From NCBI GenBank assembly GCA_018401885.1, contig JAGYKB010000002.1, positions 124,001 through 188,000 on the forward strand: DNA of 64,000 bases. Reading direction: 5' to 3'. The translations under genes and the position numbers were made by a program. Every line of letters starts with the position of its first letter. Within the stretch, counting starts at the first letter, position 1. Under the pieces are notes generated by a model. It saw only the letters and a program-made list of their open reading frames with translations, did no database searches and had not been told where the DNA came from. Origin of the DNA: Gammaproteobacteria bacterium (GTDB lineage Bacteria; Pseudomonadota; Gammaproteobacteria; Pseudomonadales; Pseudohongiellaceae). Below are positions 10,057-19,822 of the stretch, piece by piece.

Positions 10057-11352
10057 TTGTTTTTCGATCGCCCCGACTCGGGAGAGATATCCCTTCTGGT
10101 GAATCTGCACATCGATAATGATCGTGATGCCGATGACATCGTAGAGTTCGAAGAACTCGCACTTTCTGCAGGCGCGCAACCGGTCGCAATTATCACCGGT
10201 AGCCGTCGTCAGCCCTCGCCGAGCTATTTTGTGGGCGCAGGTAAGCTCGAAGAACTTCAGGCGGCGGTTGCTGCGCACAAGGCTGAGGTCGTGCTGTTTA
10301 ATCACTCGCTCTCGCCTAGTCAGGAGCGAAACCTCGAACGCGAGCTCAAATGCCGCGTCATCGATCGCACCGGTTTGATTCTCGATATTTTCGCACAACG
10401 CGCTCGCAGTTATGAAGGCAAGCTGCAGGTCGAGCTAGCACAGTTACAGCACATGAGCAGTCGATTGAAAAGGGGCTGGACGCACCTTGATCGCCAGAAG
10501 GGCGGTATAGGGATGCGGGGTGCGGGTGAGACGCAGCTCGAAATGGATCAGCGTATTATCGCCCAGCGCATCAAGTCGATTAACAAAGCGCTCATCAAAG
10601 TTCGGGCTCAGCGTGATCAAGGCCGTCGCTCGCGGCGCCGAGCGGAGGTACCGACCGTCTCCTTGGTGGGTTACACCAATGCAGGCAAGTCTTCGTTGTT
10701 CAATCGCCTTACGAGTGCGCAGACTTATGCAGCAGACCAGCTGTTTGCCACGCTGGATTCGACACTGCGCAAGGTCGAGTTGCCCAATTTCGGGCAGGCA
10801 ATTATGGCCGACACGGTCGGGTTTATTAGCCATCTTCCACACCAGTTGGTCGAAGCTTTTCGTGCCACACTCGAAGAGACGGTGCAGGCCGACCTACTCC
10901 TTCATGTGATCGACGCGGCGCACGACTCTCATCCCGAGTTCATTTTCGAGGTCGAATCGGTGCTCGCTGAGATCGGCGCGCAAGAAGTCCCGCAGTTGCA
11001 GGTCTTTAATAAAATAGACCTACTGCCTGGGCGAGAGCCGGAACTCCAGCGCAATGGCGCGGGGAAACCGCACAGAGTCTGGATCTCGGCTAAAACCGGA
11101 GCGGGCATTGAGACGTTACTAGAGGCTGTGAGCGAATTACTTGCAGGAGAGATGTCCGGTCAGCTTCTGCGCGTAGCGCCGAGCGAAGCAAGGCTTCGAA
11201 GTAAGCTGTATGCTGCCAATTATGTCGAAAACGAAGAGATCACTGAAGATGGGCATTACCTCCTGCGCGTCAGGATGCCACTGCAGGAATTCGATAGGAT
11301 AAAGCGGCAAAGCGGAGTCGCAATCGAGGGCGCAAGGCAGACAGCGGAATAG
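10057..11352 (+). CDS. hflX: Ribosome-associated GTPase HflX
   Basis: HflX is a GTPase that binds and splits stalled 70S ribosomes, notably under heat stress. The 431-aa protein has the N-terminal glycine-rich helical domain ending at GGIGMRGAGETQLE, the G1 motif GYTNAGKSS, the G3 motif DTVGF, NKIDLL as G4, and a short C-terminal domain. The start is a TTG at 10057, supported by AAGGA six bases upstream. It follows hfq and precedes hflK, the conserved gene order. Confidence 0.94.
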   Translation: MFFDRPDSGEISLLVNLHIDNDRDADDIVEFEELALSAGAQPVAIITGSRRQPSPSYFVGAGKLEELQAAVAAHKAEVVLFNHSLSPSQERNLERELKCRVIDRTGLILDIFAQRARSYEGKLQVELAQLQHMSSRLKRGWTHLDRQKGGIGMRGAGETQLEMDQRIIAQRIKSINKALIKVRAQRDQGRRSRRRAEVPTVSLVGYTNAGKSSLFNRLTSAQTYAADQLFATLDSTLRKVELPNFGQAIMADTVGFISHLPHQLVEAFRATLEETVQADLLLHVIDAAHDSHPEFIFEVESVLAEIGAQEVPQLQVFNKIDLLPGREPELQRNGAGKPHRVWISAKTGAGIETLLEAVSELLAGEMSGQLLRVAPSEARLRSKLYAANYVENEEITEDGHYLLRVRMPLQEFDRIKRQSGVAIEGARQTAE

Positions 11353-11460
11353 TCCGGTTGCACTGGGTTATTGGTCTCGAATTCGCTAACATCAACTGTA
11401 CGAAATACAGGACATGTCAGAAGCATGTTCATCCCGTAATACAAAGCTATGGAGAAACCA

Positions 11461-12663
11461 ATGGCTTGGAACGAACCCGGCAACAATGGAAACGACAACG
11501 ACCCTTGGGGCGGTGGCGGCCGTAAAGGGCCAGAGCAAGGCCCTCCCGATATAGATGAGGTTATTCGCTCGCTAACTAAAAAGCTCAACGGCATGTTTGG
11601 CGGCGGAGGCTCGAACTCTGGGGGCGCGTCGACCGGCCTCAGCGGCGGCTTCTCTGGAGGACTGCTCGCAGGCCTCGTGGTCGTTGCGGCCGTGATCTGG
11701 GCATTTGGTGGGTTCTACATAGTCGATCAGGCGGAGCGAGCGGTTGTTTTGCGCTTCGGTAAGGTTCTCGACGCGACGGTTCAACCCGGATTGCATTGGA
11801 ATCCGCCTTTGATAGATGAAGTGTCATTGGTCAATATCTCAGAGCTAAACGCCAATACTTACGACAGCAACGCGATGCTTACTACCGATGAGAACATCAT
11901 CGATATTGAGGTCACGGTTCAATACCGCATCGATGATCCCGTTAAGTATGTGCTTGCAGTGCAGGACCCAGAGCGGAGTCTAGATAACGCCGCTGAGTCG
12001 GCGATACGCCACGTGGTTGGTGGTAACTTTATGGACCAAATTTTGACTACCGGCCGTGAGCAGGTAGCCGATGACGTTCGGCAGCGTCTGCAAGATTACA
12101 TGGACAACTACAATACGGGCATCCTGGTCAGTCAGGTAAACGTTGTGCAGGCGCAGCCACCGCAGGCAGTCAGGCCGGCGTTCGACGACGTGATTCGTGC
12201 GCGAGAAGACGAGCAGCGTGCGCAGAACCAAGCACAGCAATATGCGAATCAGATAATTCCTGAGGCGCGTGGTGAGTCCCAGCGCCAGATCGAGCAGGCT
12301 AACGCCTATCGCGAAGAGGTGATCGCAGAAGCTACTGGTAATGCGTCTCGCTTCAACCAGCTGCTAGTTGAATATCAGAAGGCACCAGAGGTGACTCGTC
12401 AGCGTCTCTATATTGAGGCAGTTGAGGACGTCATGACGGCGAGCACTAAAATCATGATCGATGTAGAGGGCGGTAATAACATGCTCTACCTACCACTCGA
12501 CAAAATTATGGAGCAGAGCGGTCGCGGCCTTGGCGGCGCGTCTAGCACGCAGGACCTTAGGGCCTTAGCAGAGCAGTTATCGCCGTATATGCCTTCGGCA
12601 AATAACAACAGTAACTCTATCGATCGCAGCCGCGTGCCAACGAATACGCGAGGAGTACGCTAA
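11461..12663 (+). CDS. hflK: FtsH protease modulator HflK
   Basis: HflK and HflC form a large membrane cage around the FtsH protease and limit its access to membrane substrates. This SPFH/band-7 protein has the typical Gly- and Asn-rich cytoplasmic head, one membrane span (about residues 65-85), the SPFH domain beginning DQAERAVVLRFGK, and a long C-terminal coiled coil. The ATG at 11461 gives the family N terminus MAWNEPGNNG with GGAG just upstream; an in-frame ATG four codons earlier is less likely. The stop abuts hflC. Confidence 0.94.
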   Translation: MAWNEPGNNGNDNDPWGGGGRKGPEQGPPDIDEVIRSLTKKLNGMFGGGGSNSGGASTGLSGGFSGGLLAGLVVVAAVIWAFGGFYIVDQAERAVVLRFGKVLDATVQPGLHWNPPLIDEVSLVNISELNANTYDSNAMLTTDENIIDIEVTVQYRIDDPVKYVLAVQDPERSLDNAAESAIRHVVGGNFMDQILTTGREQVADDVRQRLQDYMDNYNTGILVSQVNVVQAQPPQAVRPAFDDVIRAREDEQRAQNQAQQYANQIIPEARGESQRQIEQANAYREEVIAEATGNASRFNQLLVEYQKAPEVTRQRLYIEAVEDVMTASTKIMIDVEGGNNMLYLPLDKIMEQSGRGLGGASSTQDLRALAEQLSPYMPSANNNSNSIDRSRVPTNTRGVR

Positions 12664-13533
12664 ATGAAGAAATTTCTCCTATTAGCAATAGTAGCGGCGG
12701 TAGTGGCTGCTGCCTCTAACTCGCTGTTTGTCGTTAAGCAGACTGAGCGAGCGGTAATGCTGCAGTTCGGTGAAATCGTTAATCCCGATATTGAGCCAGG
12801 CCTGCACTTTAAAATGCCCGTGGTTAATACGGTGCGTAAGTTTGATGCGCGAATCCTCACAGAGGACTCACCGCGGCAGCGTTACCTGACGCTCGAGCAG
12901 AAAGCGCTCGAAGTCGATTCGTATGCGAAGTGGCGGATCGTCGATGTGGGGCAGTTCTACGTGTCGACTCGCGGTGACATAGCGACGGCCGGTAGGTTGC
13001 TTGCGCAGCGAATCAATGACGGCTTACGCGATCAGATCGGTGCCCGCAGTCTGCAAGAGGTTGTAGCGGGCGAGCGCGATCAGCTCATGCTCGATTTGAC
13101 GGCTGATCTCAACGAGGACACTGCTGCCGATATTGGCATCGAAATCATCGATGTGCGGGTTAAGCGAATCGATCTCCCCGACGACGTGCGTTCATCAGTT
13201 TACGATCGAATGATTACCGAGCGAAATCGTGAAGCCCAAGAGCTGAGGTCTCGCGGTGAGGAGCTCGCGATAGGTATTCGCGCCGACGCCGATCGGCAGG
13301 CAACGATTTTCCGCGCGGAGGCCTACAGAGACGCCGAGGAAATACGTGGTGAGGGTGACGCGATGGCTGCAAGCATTTACGCTGAGGCTTATCAGAAAGA
13401 CCCAGAGTGGTTCGCCTTTACCCGCAGCATTAATTCGTATCGGCAGACCTTTAACAACAAAGGTGACGTCATGCTCCTCGATCCGGACAGTGACTATTTT
13501 AAATACCTAAAAGACGGCGAAATAGCCAACTAA
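12664..13533 (+). CDS. hflC: FtsH protease modulator HflC
   Basis: Partner of HflK in the FtsH-regulating complex. The 289-aa protein has one N-terminal membrane span (about residues 5-22), the SPFH start VKQTERAVMLQFGEI, the conserved VRVKRIDLP segment and the C-terminal SFDPEW-like region reading KDPEWFAFTRSI. It begins immediately after the hflK stop. A strong rho-independent terminator at 13567-13601 closes the operon. Confidence 0.95.
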   Translation: MKKFLLLAIVAAVVAAASNSLFVVKQTERAVMLQFGEIVNPDIEPGLHFKMPVVNTVRKFDARILTEDSPRQRYLTLEQKALEVDSYAKWRIVDVGQFYVSTRGDIATAGRLLAQRINDGLRDQIGARSLQEVVAGERDQLMLDLTADLNEDTAADIGIEIIDVRVKRIDLPDDVRSSVYDRMITERNREAQELRSRGEELAIGIRADADRQATIFRAEAYRDAEEIRGEGDAMAASIYAEAYQKDPEWFAFTRSINSYRQTFNNKGDVMLLDPDSDYFKYLKDGEIAN

Positions 13534-13566
13534 CGATACCCCCGCCTATCTCAAGGTTGGAGATAC

Positions 13567-13601
13567 AAGGCCCAGAAGCTGAAGAGTTTCTGGGCCTTTT
13601 G
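13567..13601 (+). terminator. Rho-independent terminator after hflC
   Basis: A perfect 11-bp stem, AAGGCCCAGAA (13567-13577) pairing with TTCTGGGCCTT (13588-13598), with a 10-nt loop and a short T run. It lies 34 bases past the hflC stop and marks the end of the tsaE-hflC transcription unit. Confidence 0.85.
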
Positions 13602-13773
13602 GGTTTCTGGCGCCTCGTCCGCCTAGGCTAAAAGTAGATTCGGTGATTCTTCCGTTTATTGATGGGCGCGGCTGGCGTAAAATGTCGGTTTGCGCAATCT
13701 CACTTACTCAATTGCCGTGCTCTTCAAAACCCGAGACATGGCGGCGCTCTCTAAGCTAAGGAATGAATACGAT

Positions 13774-14964
13774 ATGACCAACGCTAAGCGCTGGCTTCTA
13801 CCCGACGGCGTGGAGGAAATCCTTCCGCGCGAAGCTCACAAGCTCGAATCGCTCCGACGAAAGCTGCTCGACCTCTACGGTTCATGGGGGTATGAGCTGG
13901 TGATTACGCCTCTGATCGAATTTCTTGATTCCTTACTGGTGGGCTCGTCGCATGACCTCGACCTTCATACATTTAAAATTACCGATCAGCTGAGTGGTCG
14001 TATGATGGGTATCCGCGCGGATATTACCCCTCAGGCCGCGCGTATCGATGCGCATTGTCTTAATCGCGAGGGCCCCGTTCGGCTCTGCTATGCCGATAGT
14101 GTTTTGCATACGAAGCCGCGCGGCCTACTGACTTCGCGGGTTCCTATTCGCGTCGGCGCCGAACTCTATGGACATGCGGGCGTTGAATGCGATATCGAAT
14201 TGATTTGTTTGATGCACGCGACGCTTGAAGCGGCTTTGGTGCCGGACATCCATCACGTGCTCGGCCACGTGGGCATTTTCCGCGCGCTAGTTGATGCTGC
14301 GCAAATCGATGAGGAAACCGAGGCGAAGCTGTTCGACGCGGTTCAGCGCAAGGCTTACGACGAGATTTCGGAGGTACTCAATGCGTCAGTCGCGAGTGAT
14401 TCGCTTCGGGACCTACTTACTCAACTTACGCAATTGAGCGGCGACGAAAATGTGCTCGATGAGGCGCTGGCCGCTTTTGCCTCAGCTCCTGAGTCGGTGC
14501 GCGCGCCACTCGATGAATTAGCGGCTATCGCGGTGGGTGTGCAGGCGCGCGTGCCGGGCGTCCGACTCTGTTTCGATCTCTGCGAATTACGCGGCTATCA
14601 GTATCATACCGGCGTTGTTTTCGCTGCGTACACGCCTATCCATGGGCGAGCGGTTGCGAAGGGCGGCCGCTATGACGATATTGGCGAAGTATTTGGACGC
14701 GCGCGTCCGGCTTCGGGTTTTGACAGCGATCTCAAAACGCTCATCAAACTCTCGTTGAGCGACCTCCCCAAGGCGCCGAGCATTGCCGCGCCACTCTCAA
14801 CCGATGCTGAGCTACTCGCGCTGATCGCCTCCTTGCGTGCGTCGGGCGAACAAGTCGTGTCGAGTTTGAGCGAAGTGCCCGCGAGCGCCGAGCAGCTGAC
14901 AGAGCAGAACTGCGACCGCGTAATCGTAAGAGGCGAGTCCGGGTGGGAAGTTAAGCCAGTTTAA
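13774..14964 (+). CDS. hisZ: ATP phosphoribosyltransferase regulatory subunit HisZ
   Basis: HisZ is a class II aminoacyl-tRNA-synthetase-like paralog that combines with short-form HisG to make the first enzyme of histidine biosynthesis. Motif 2 (GIRADITPQAARIDAH), the YADSVLHTKP segment and the late GGRYDDIGEVFGRARPASGF motif are visible, and residues needed for tRNA charging are not evident. The ATG at 13774 gives WLLPDGVEEILP as the natural N terminus, and AAGGA lies 11 bases upstream; 28 extra upstream codons are open but unlike the family. Position between hflC and purA is conserved in many Gammaproteobacteria. Confidence 0.92.
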   Translation: MTNAKRWLLPDGVEEILPREAHKLESLRRKLLDLYGSWGYELVITPLIEFLDSLLVGSSHDLDLHTFKITDQLSGRMMGIRADITPQAARIDAHCLNREGPVRLCYADSVLHTKPRGLLTSRVPIRVGAELYGHAGVECDIELICLMHATLEAALVPDIHHVLGHVGIFRALVDAAQIDEETEAKLFDAVQRKAYDEISEVLNASVASDSLRDLLTQLTQLSGDENVLDEALAAFASAPESVRAPLDELAAIAVGVQARVPGVRLCFDLCELRGYQYHTGVVFAAYTPIHGRAVAKGGRYDDIGEVFGRARPASGFDSDLKTLIKLSLSDLPKAPSIAAPLSTDAELLALIASLRASGEQVVSSLSEVPASAEQLTEQNCDRVIVRGESGWEVKPV

Positions 14965-15048
14965 TTTGGATTGTGAGGCTAGCCAGAACGGCTAGGTAGT
15001 ATTAGCGCCCTGCGCTTGGCGGGGTAACGATTGCAATGAGCAAGGTAA

Positions 15049-16356
<1,308 letters not shown>

Positions 16357-16360
16357 GGCG

Positions 16361-17257
16361 TTAATGCTCCCAGAGGCATGCAGCGCCGATCGCGCCGCTA
16401 GCATCGCCGAAGGTCGGGGGAACTATGCGCGTGTGGATTTGATCATTAAACACATGTGGTCCCAACAGGGCAGGGACGCGCTTATAGAGCGCGGCGATAT
16501 TCGACAATCCCCCACCAAGGACGATGACCTCTGGATCGATCATGTTGATCACTGTGGCTAAGCAGTGCGCGAGTTGGTCTGCGTAAATTTCTAGACATAC
16601 CTGTGCCGGTTTGAAGCCCTTCTCTGCACGCTGAGCGATTTCTAGCGCCGTCAGTTGTTCCCCCGTGGCATCAAAATAACTCATGCTAAGCCCGCGTCCG
16701 GAAAGTAGTGTCTCGATGCAGTTGACGCGGCCGCAGTAACATTCCCTGTCGGCAGAAATCATCGCGCGTGCATTCGCAGGCATGCAATTGTGGCCCCATT
16801 CGCCCGAGATACTGTTTGGCCCCGTGACTAACTTTTTATCGATTACTATTCCGCCGCCGCAGCCTGTGCCGACGATTACACCGAAAACCGAGCGAGCATT
16901 TTGTGCCGAGCCGTAGCAGGCCTCCGAAAGCGCGAAGCAATTTGCATCATTCTCTATTCGCACCTCGTAGCCGAGCTTTATCTCGATGTCTTCGAGCAAG
17001 CGTTTGCCATTGAGTTCAATCGCATTGCAATTTTTCATTTCGCCATTAGTGGAGAGGCAGCCCGGCGTGCCGATACCCACACTGAGATGATCCTTGAGCC
17101 GGGCTTGGAGAGACTGAATTAGTGCAGCCAAGTCGTCGAGAATGACCTCGTAGTATTCGCCGCGGGTCGGGACGCGGAGTTTATGGATTATTTCGCCGTC
17201 GTTGCGGAGAACGATACCTTCGATTTTAGTACCGCCGAGATCGATGCCGATACGCAT
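16361..17257 (-). CDS. ROK family sugar kinase
   Basis: ROK kinases phosphorylate sugars such as fructose, glucose or N-acetylglucosamine. Motifs visible are the N-terminal phosphate loop IGIDLGGTKIEG, the ENDANCFALSEA segment, the GTGCGGGI loop, and the zinc-binding cluster with CMPANA followed by CYCGRVNCIETLLSG. There is no DNA-binding domain, so it is an enzyme, not a NagC-like repressor. The ATG at 17257 is chosen because the phosphate loop must be N-terminal; 18 upstream codons are open. Sugar specificity is not readable; the motif pattern resembles fructokinase or NagK types. Confidence 0.87.
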   Translation of the reverse strand: MRIGIDLGGTKIEGIVLRNDGEIIHKLRVPTRGEYYEVILDDLAALIQSLQARLKDHLSVGIGTPGCLSTNGEMKNCNAIELNGKRLLEDIEIKLGYEVRIENDANCFALSEACYGSAQNARSVFGVIVGTGCGGGIVIDKKLVTGPNSISGEWGHNCMPANARAMISADRECYCGRVNCIETLLSGRGLSMSYFDATGEQLTALEIAQRAEKGFKPAQVCLEIYADQLAHCLATVINMIDPEVIVLGGGLSNIAALYKRVPALLGPHVFNDQIHTRIVPPTFGDASGAIGAACLWEH

Positions 17258-17394
17258 AATTGTTCTCTGTGAGCTCAGTTTGAGTAGGTAGGTTGAGTGT
17301 ATAAAAACCAAAACTAGATCTTGAAGTCTACACTAATCTCTCTAAAATCGATTTCCCGTTTTATTTTTTGCTTAAAAGGATCGGACAGCAGCAA

Positions 17395-18474
17395 GTGACA
17401 CGCGCTCGCAACCAACAGGTATCACTCGAGGATACGCCTTATTATCACTGCATTTCGCGGTGTGTTCGGCGTGCCTTTCTATGTGGTGACGATCCTCTGA
17501 CTGGCCAGAATTTTGACCATCGGAAAGGGTGGCTGGTTCAGCGAATGAAGTGGCTTGCGAGCCAATTCGCTATCGACGTCTGCGCCTATGCTGTGATGAG
17601 CAACCATTACCACCTGGTTCTAGGTGTAGATGTGAGCAAAGCTCGATCATGGAGCGACGACGAAGTGTTAGCTCGTTGGACCAAATTATTCCCACGCAAT
17701 GCGAAACTAATCGAAACTCTACGCCTCAACTCGAGCAGCAAGAAAGCAAGGGATCTCGAGGCCAAGACGTTGGCTGAGTGGCGGCAACGCCTGCAGGACA
17801 TTAGTTGGTTTATGCGTTGTCTAAACGAGCGCATAGCGCGGGTTGCCAATAGAGAGGACAATTGTACCGGACGATTTTGGGAGGGACGATTCAAGAGTCA
17901 GGCGCTTTTGGACGAGAAAGCGTTGGTGACTTGTATGGCTTACGTCGACCTCAACCCGATTAGAGCCGGCGTGAGTGATAGTCTCGAGGCAAGTGATTTT
18001 ACGTCGATTCAAGAGCGCCTGATTCGCCAAGCGCAGCGCGTAAAAGAACCCAATTATCGCCAGCAACGATTGCTTAAACGCCGCAACGCACGCCATCTGC
18101 TAAAGTCGAAGGTCCCCAGGCTGCGACCTCTCTCCGAACCGGGGAATAGGGCGCAGGATCCATTGCCGATTGATCGCGGGAGCTACGTTGCGTTGCTCGA
18201 TGCGAGCGTACGCGCGCTGAAGTATGAGAACGCGACGGGTGTCGAGCTGTTAAACCCGCTCGGCAGTCACCCCCTGCTTTCGCAGCTCGGCTTGAAAGGT
18301 CATGGCTGGCTTCAAGCGGTAACTAAATTCCACCGGCACTATGGGCTCGCTGCAGGAAGCGCCGATTCGCTTCTCAAGTATCAAGCGCGACGCGTCGAAG
18401 CTGGCGAGGCGATGCGATCTAAGACAAAGTGGGTGCGCGGCATGGCTGCGGCGAAGCTGCTCTACGAAACTTAA
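17395..18474 (+). CDS. REP-associated tyrosine transposase (RAYT, Y1_Tnp)
   Basis: An HUH single-strand transposase of the IS200/RAYT superfamily. The N terminus reads TPYYHCISRCVRRAFLCG, the metal-binding HUH motif is NHYHLVL (preceded by YAVMS), and the candidate catalytic tyrosine region is within GRFWEGRFKSQALL...CMAYVDLNPIRAGV. At about 359 aa it is longer than classical IS200 TnpA and has a basic C-terminal extension, as in RAYTs. Start choice: GTG at 17395 gives the family-like N terminus VTRARNQQVS; a TTG at 17368 also fits. Two copies of a 20-bp repeat lie 190-320 bp downstream. No flanking partner genes or terminal inverted repeats were found, so it is probably a domesticated single-copy gene. 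Confidence 0.87.
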   Translation: MTRARNQQVSLEDTPYYHCISRCVRRAFLCGDDPLTGQNFDHRKGWLVQRMKWLASQFAIDVCAYAVMSNHYHLVLGVDVSKARSWSDDEVLARWTKLFPRNAKLIETLRLNSSSKKARDLEAKTLAEWRQRLQDISWFMRCLNERIARVANREDNCTGRFWEGRFKSQALLDEKALVTCMAYVDLNPIRAGVSDSLEASDFTSIQERLIRQAQRVKEPNYRQQRLLKRRNARHLLKSKVPRLRPLSEPGNRAQDPLPIDRGSYVALLDASVRALKYENATGVELLNPLGSHPLLSQLGLKGHGWLQAVTKFHRHYGLAAGSADSLLKYQARRVEAGEAMRSKTKWVRGMAAAKLLYET

Positions 18475-18664
18475 TCTCAGACCTTCAATTTTTCACGCTG
18501 CGACTCCCTCTCCAAAGCGTGCCAACGCAGATCTTCTCAGTAACCTTCCTCATCAAGCGGCCAGGTGTCGTCTGAATTTTCTTGAATCGTGGCTTTCGAA
18601 AGCCGATTGACGCATGCGCTGCTTTTCTTCGACAACTCTTTGGCTTTTTGGGTAATTAATTAAG

Positions 18665-18684
18665 TAATTGGGTGTCCTTTATTT
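18665..18684 (+). repeat. RAYT-associated 20-bp repeat, copy 1
   Basis: TAATTGGGTGTCCTTTATTT. It matches copy 2 at 18771-18790 in 19 of 20 positions and has the same orientation, 106 bases apart. It lies shortly after the RAYT stop codon, so it is a candidate recognition element for that protein; this link is inference. Confidence 0.65.
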
Positions 18685-18770
18685 AAAAATCAGTCCAATT
18701 CGAATTGCAGTTGGTCTAATCGCCTCGATAACCATTGTGCGACGCGCGCGAGTAAAGTGAATTTTAATAT

Positions 18771-18790
18771 TAATTGGGTGTCCATTATTT
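18771..18790 (+). repeat. RAYT-associated 20-bp repeat, copy 2
   Basis: TAATTGGGTGTCCATTATTT, differing from copy 1 at a single base. The 86 bases between the copies show no obvious similarity to either, so this looks like a dispersed element and not a tandem array. Confidence 0.65.
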
Positions 18791-18916
18791 TATAACTCAT
18801 TGCTTGAGCGAGAGATTTCTTATGAAGATAGCTTTTTATACTGGATAAATAGAGACACTTGAGTGGATTTTTATTTGAGACCGCACATTTTTGAGGGGGT
18901 AATCACTAGATATTGT

Positions 18917-18945
18917 TTGACAGAAAGTGTGCAAAACTATATCTT
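18917..18945 (+). promoter_or_regulatory. Sigma-70 promoter for the small-protein/CopC pair
   Basis: A perfect -35 box TTGACA (18917-18922), a 17-bp spacer and the -10 candidate TATCTT (18940-18945, 4 of 6 consensus bases). Transcription would start near 18952, 20-47 bases before the two possible start codons of the next gene. Confidence 0.55.
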
Positions 18946-18971
18946 GCGTTATCGAATGAATTGCTGGGGTT

Positions 18972-19202
18972 TTGGCTAACAAGAGGGATCTTCGAGAGAT
19001 GAACAAACGCGCACAAGCCTATTCCGATAACTTTAGTGCAACGAAGAGCGCTAGCGATACTGCCTTCGATCGTGATTCGAATTCCCTTGCGGCAAAAAAC
19101 GGCTCGCGTTCGGCGCCGTTAAACGAAACAGAAATTCGCGCAAGGCTTGATGCCTTCGCTAAAGAGCTTGCACAGGCGCAGCGCGATCGCGCCAAGCATT
19201 GA
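18972..19202 (+). CDS. Small hydrophilic protein of unknown function
   Basis: A 76-aa, highly charged protein with no membrane segment, rich in Ala, Arg, Lys and Ser; the last 30 residues (NETEIRARLDAFAKELAQAQRDRA) probably form an amphipathic helix. The frame begins with TTG at 18972; an ATG at 18999, with AGAGGGA about 12 bases upstream, may be the real start. A good sigma-70 promoter lies just upstream and the CopC-like gene starts 9 bases after the stop, so the two are probably cotranscribed. I do not recognise the family. Confidence 0.55.
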   Translation: MANKRDLREMNKRAQAYSDNFSATKSASDTAFDRDSNSLAAKNGSRSAPLNETEIRARLDAFAKELAQAQRDRAKH

Positions 19203-19211
19203 GGAAAGCGA

Positions 19212-19616
19212 ATGTTTAATGCACGGTGTTTATCGGTTGTGAATTTTCTCAAACTCCTTGCCGCCGCTTCCCTAGTTTCTCTGCTACCGAGTTGTTCGGG
19301 CGCGAACAACTACACGCCGCTACTCAATTCAGAGCCAGGTGCGGGCGAGACAATCACCGAACGTACTCCGCGAACACTGCGGCTTTTCTACGCAGCGCTT
19401 CCCGATGTCGACAGCAGTGAGCTCACGCTCACGGGGCCCGAGGGAGATTACAATCTGCGCGGTTTGCATACGATGGGCGCCGATGACCTTATGGTCGAGA
19501 TTTATCAACCCGCACTCACCAACGGGTCTTACACCGTGCGGTGGAAAACGCGTGTCGAAGGCGATCCCGCTGTTTACTCTGGCGAGTACTCATTCGACGT
19601 CGCTATGCCTGAGTAA
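19212..19616 (+). CDS. CopC-domain lipoprotein
   Basis: A 134-aa exported protein. The signal sequence ends in a lipobox (LLPSC, Cys about residue 28), so it is predicted to be lipid-anchored. The mature part is a CopC/YobA-like immunoglobulin fold: SEPGAGETITERTPRTLRLFY, then SSELTLTGPEG and the typical end NGSYTVRWKTRVEGDPAVYSGEYSFDV. CopC proteins bind copper in the periplasm, but the N-terminal His of classical CopC is missing here, so metal binding is uncertain. It precedes the cbb3 oxidase operon, which also needs copper; a functional link is possible but unproven. Confidence 0.75.
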   Translation: MFNARCLSVVNFLKLLAAASLVSLLPSCSGANNYTPLLNSEPGAGETITERTPRTLRLFYAALPDVDSSELTLTGPEGDYNLRGLHTMGADDLMVEIYQPALTNGSYTVRWKTRVEGDPAVYSGEYSFDVAMPE

Positions 19617-19726
19617 GGGCGCAACCCTTCGTCGGCCGAAATCAACCCTAAGTCATGGCAGTCTAAATCGAGTTCGCCGCCCACGCAGCTTTTCTAAGAT
19701 CGATCGCATCTATTGATGTGCCTCGC

Positions 19727-19767
19727 TTGAGTTAGATCAAGGCACTATTCGGCACCGTCTTTATACT
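19727..19767 (+). promoter_or_regulatory. FNR/Anr box and -10 element upstream of the cbb3 cluster
   Basis: TTGAG-TTAG-ATCAA at 19727-19740 matches the FNR/Anr consensus TTGAT-N4-ATCAA except at one position. A -10 hexamer TATACT lies at 19762-19767, placing the start near 19774-19775 and the box centre at about -41, the class II activator position. There is no good -35 hexamer, as expected for an activated promoter. Confidence 0.75.
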
Positions 19768-19822
19768 GTGTCACTCCTCTCGGTGAACCTTCGTTGTCAT
19801 GCGGCGCTGGTAAAGGGTGAGT

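Larger units (their letters stand above)
18475..18916. other. AT-rich spacer after the RAYT gene
   Basis: About 440 bases without a supported gene. It holds a perfect 14-bp palindrome, GGCTTTCGAAAGCC, at 18591-18604 and two direct copies of a 20-bp element (see the repeat entries). Base composition is clearly more AT-rich than the neighbouring genes. Confidence 0.6.
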
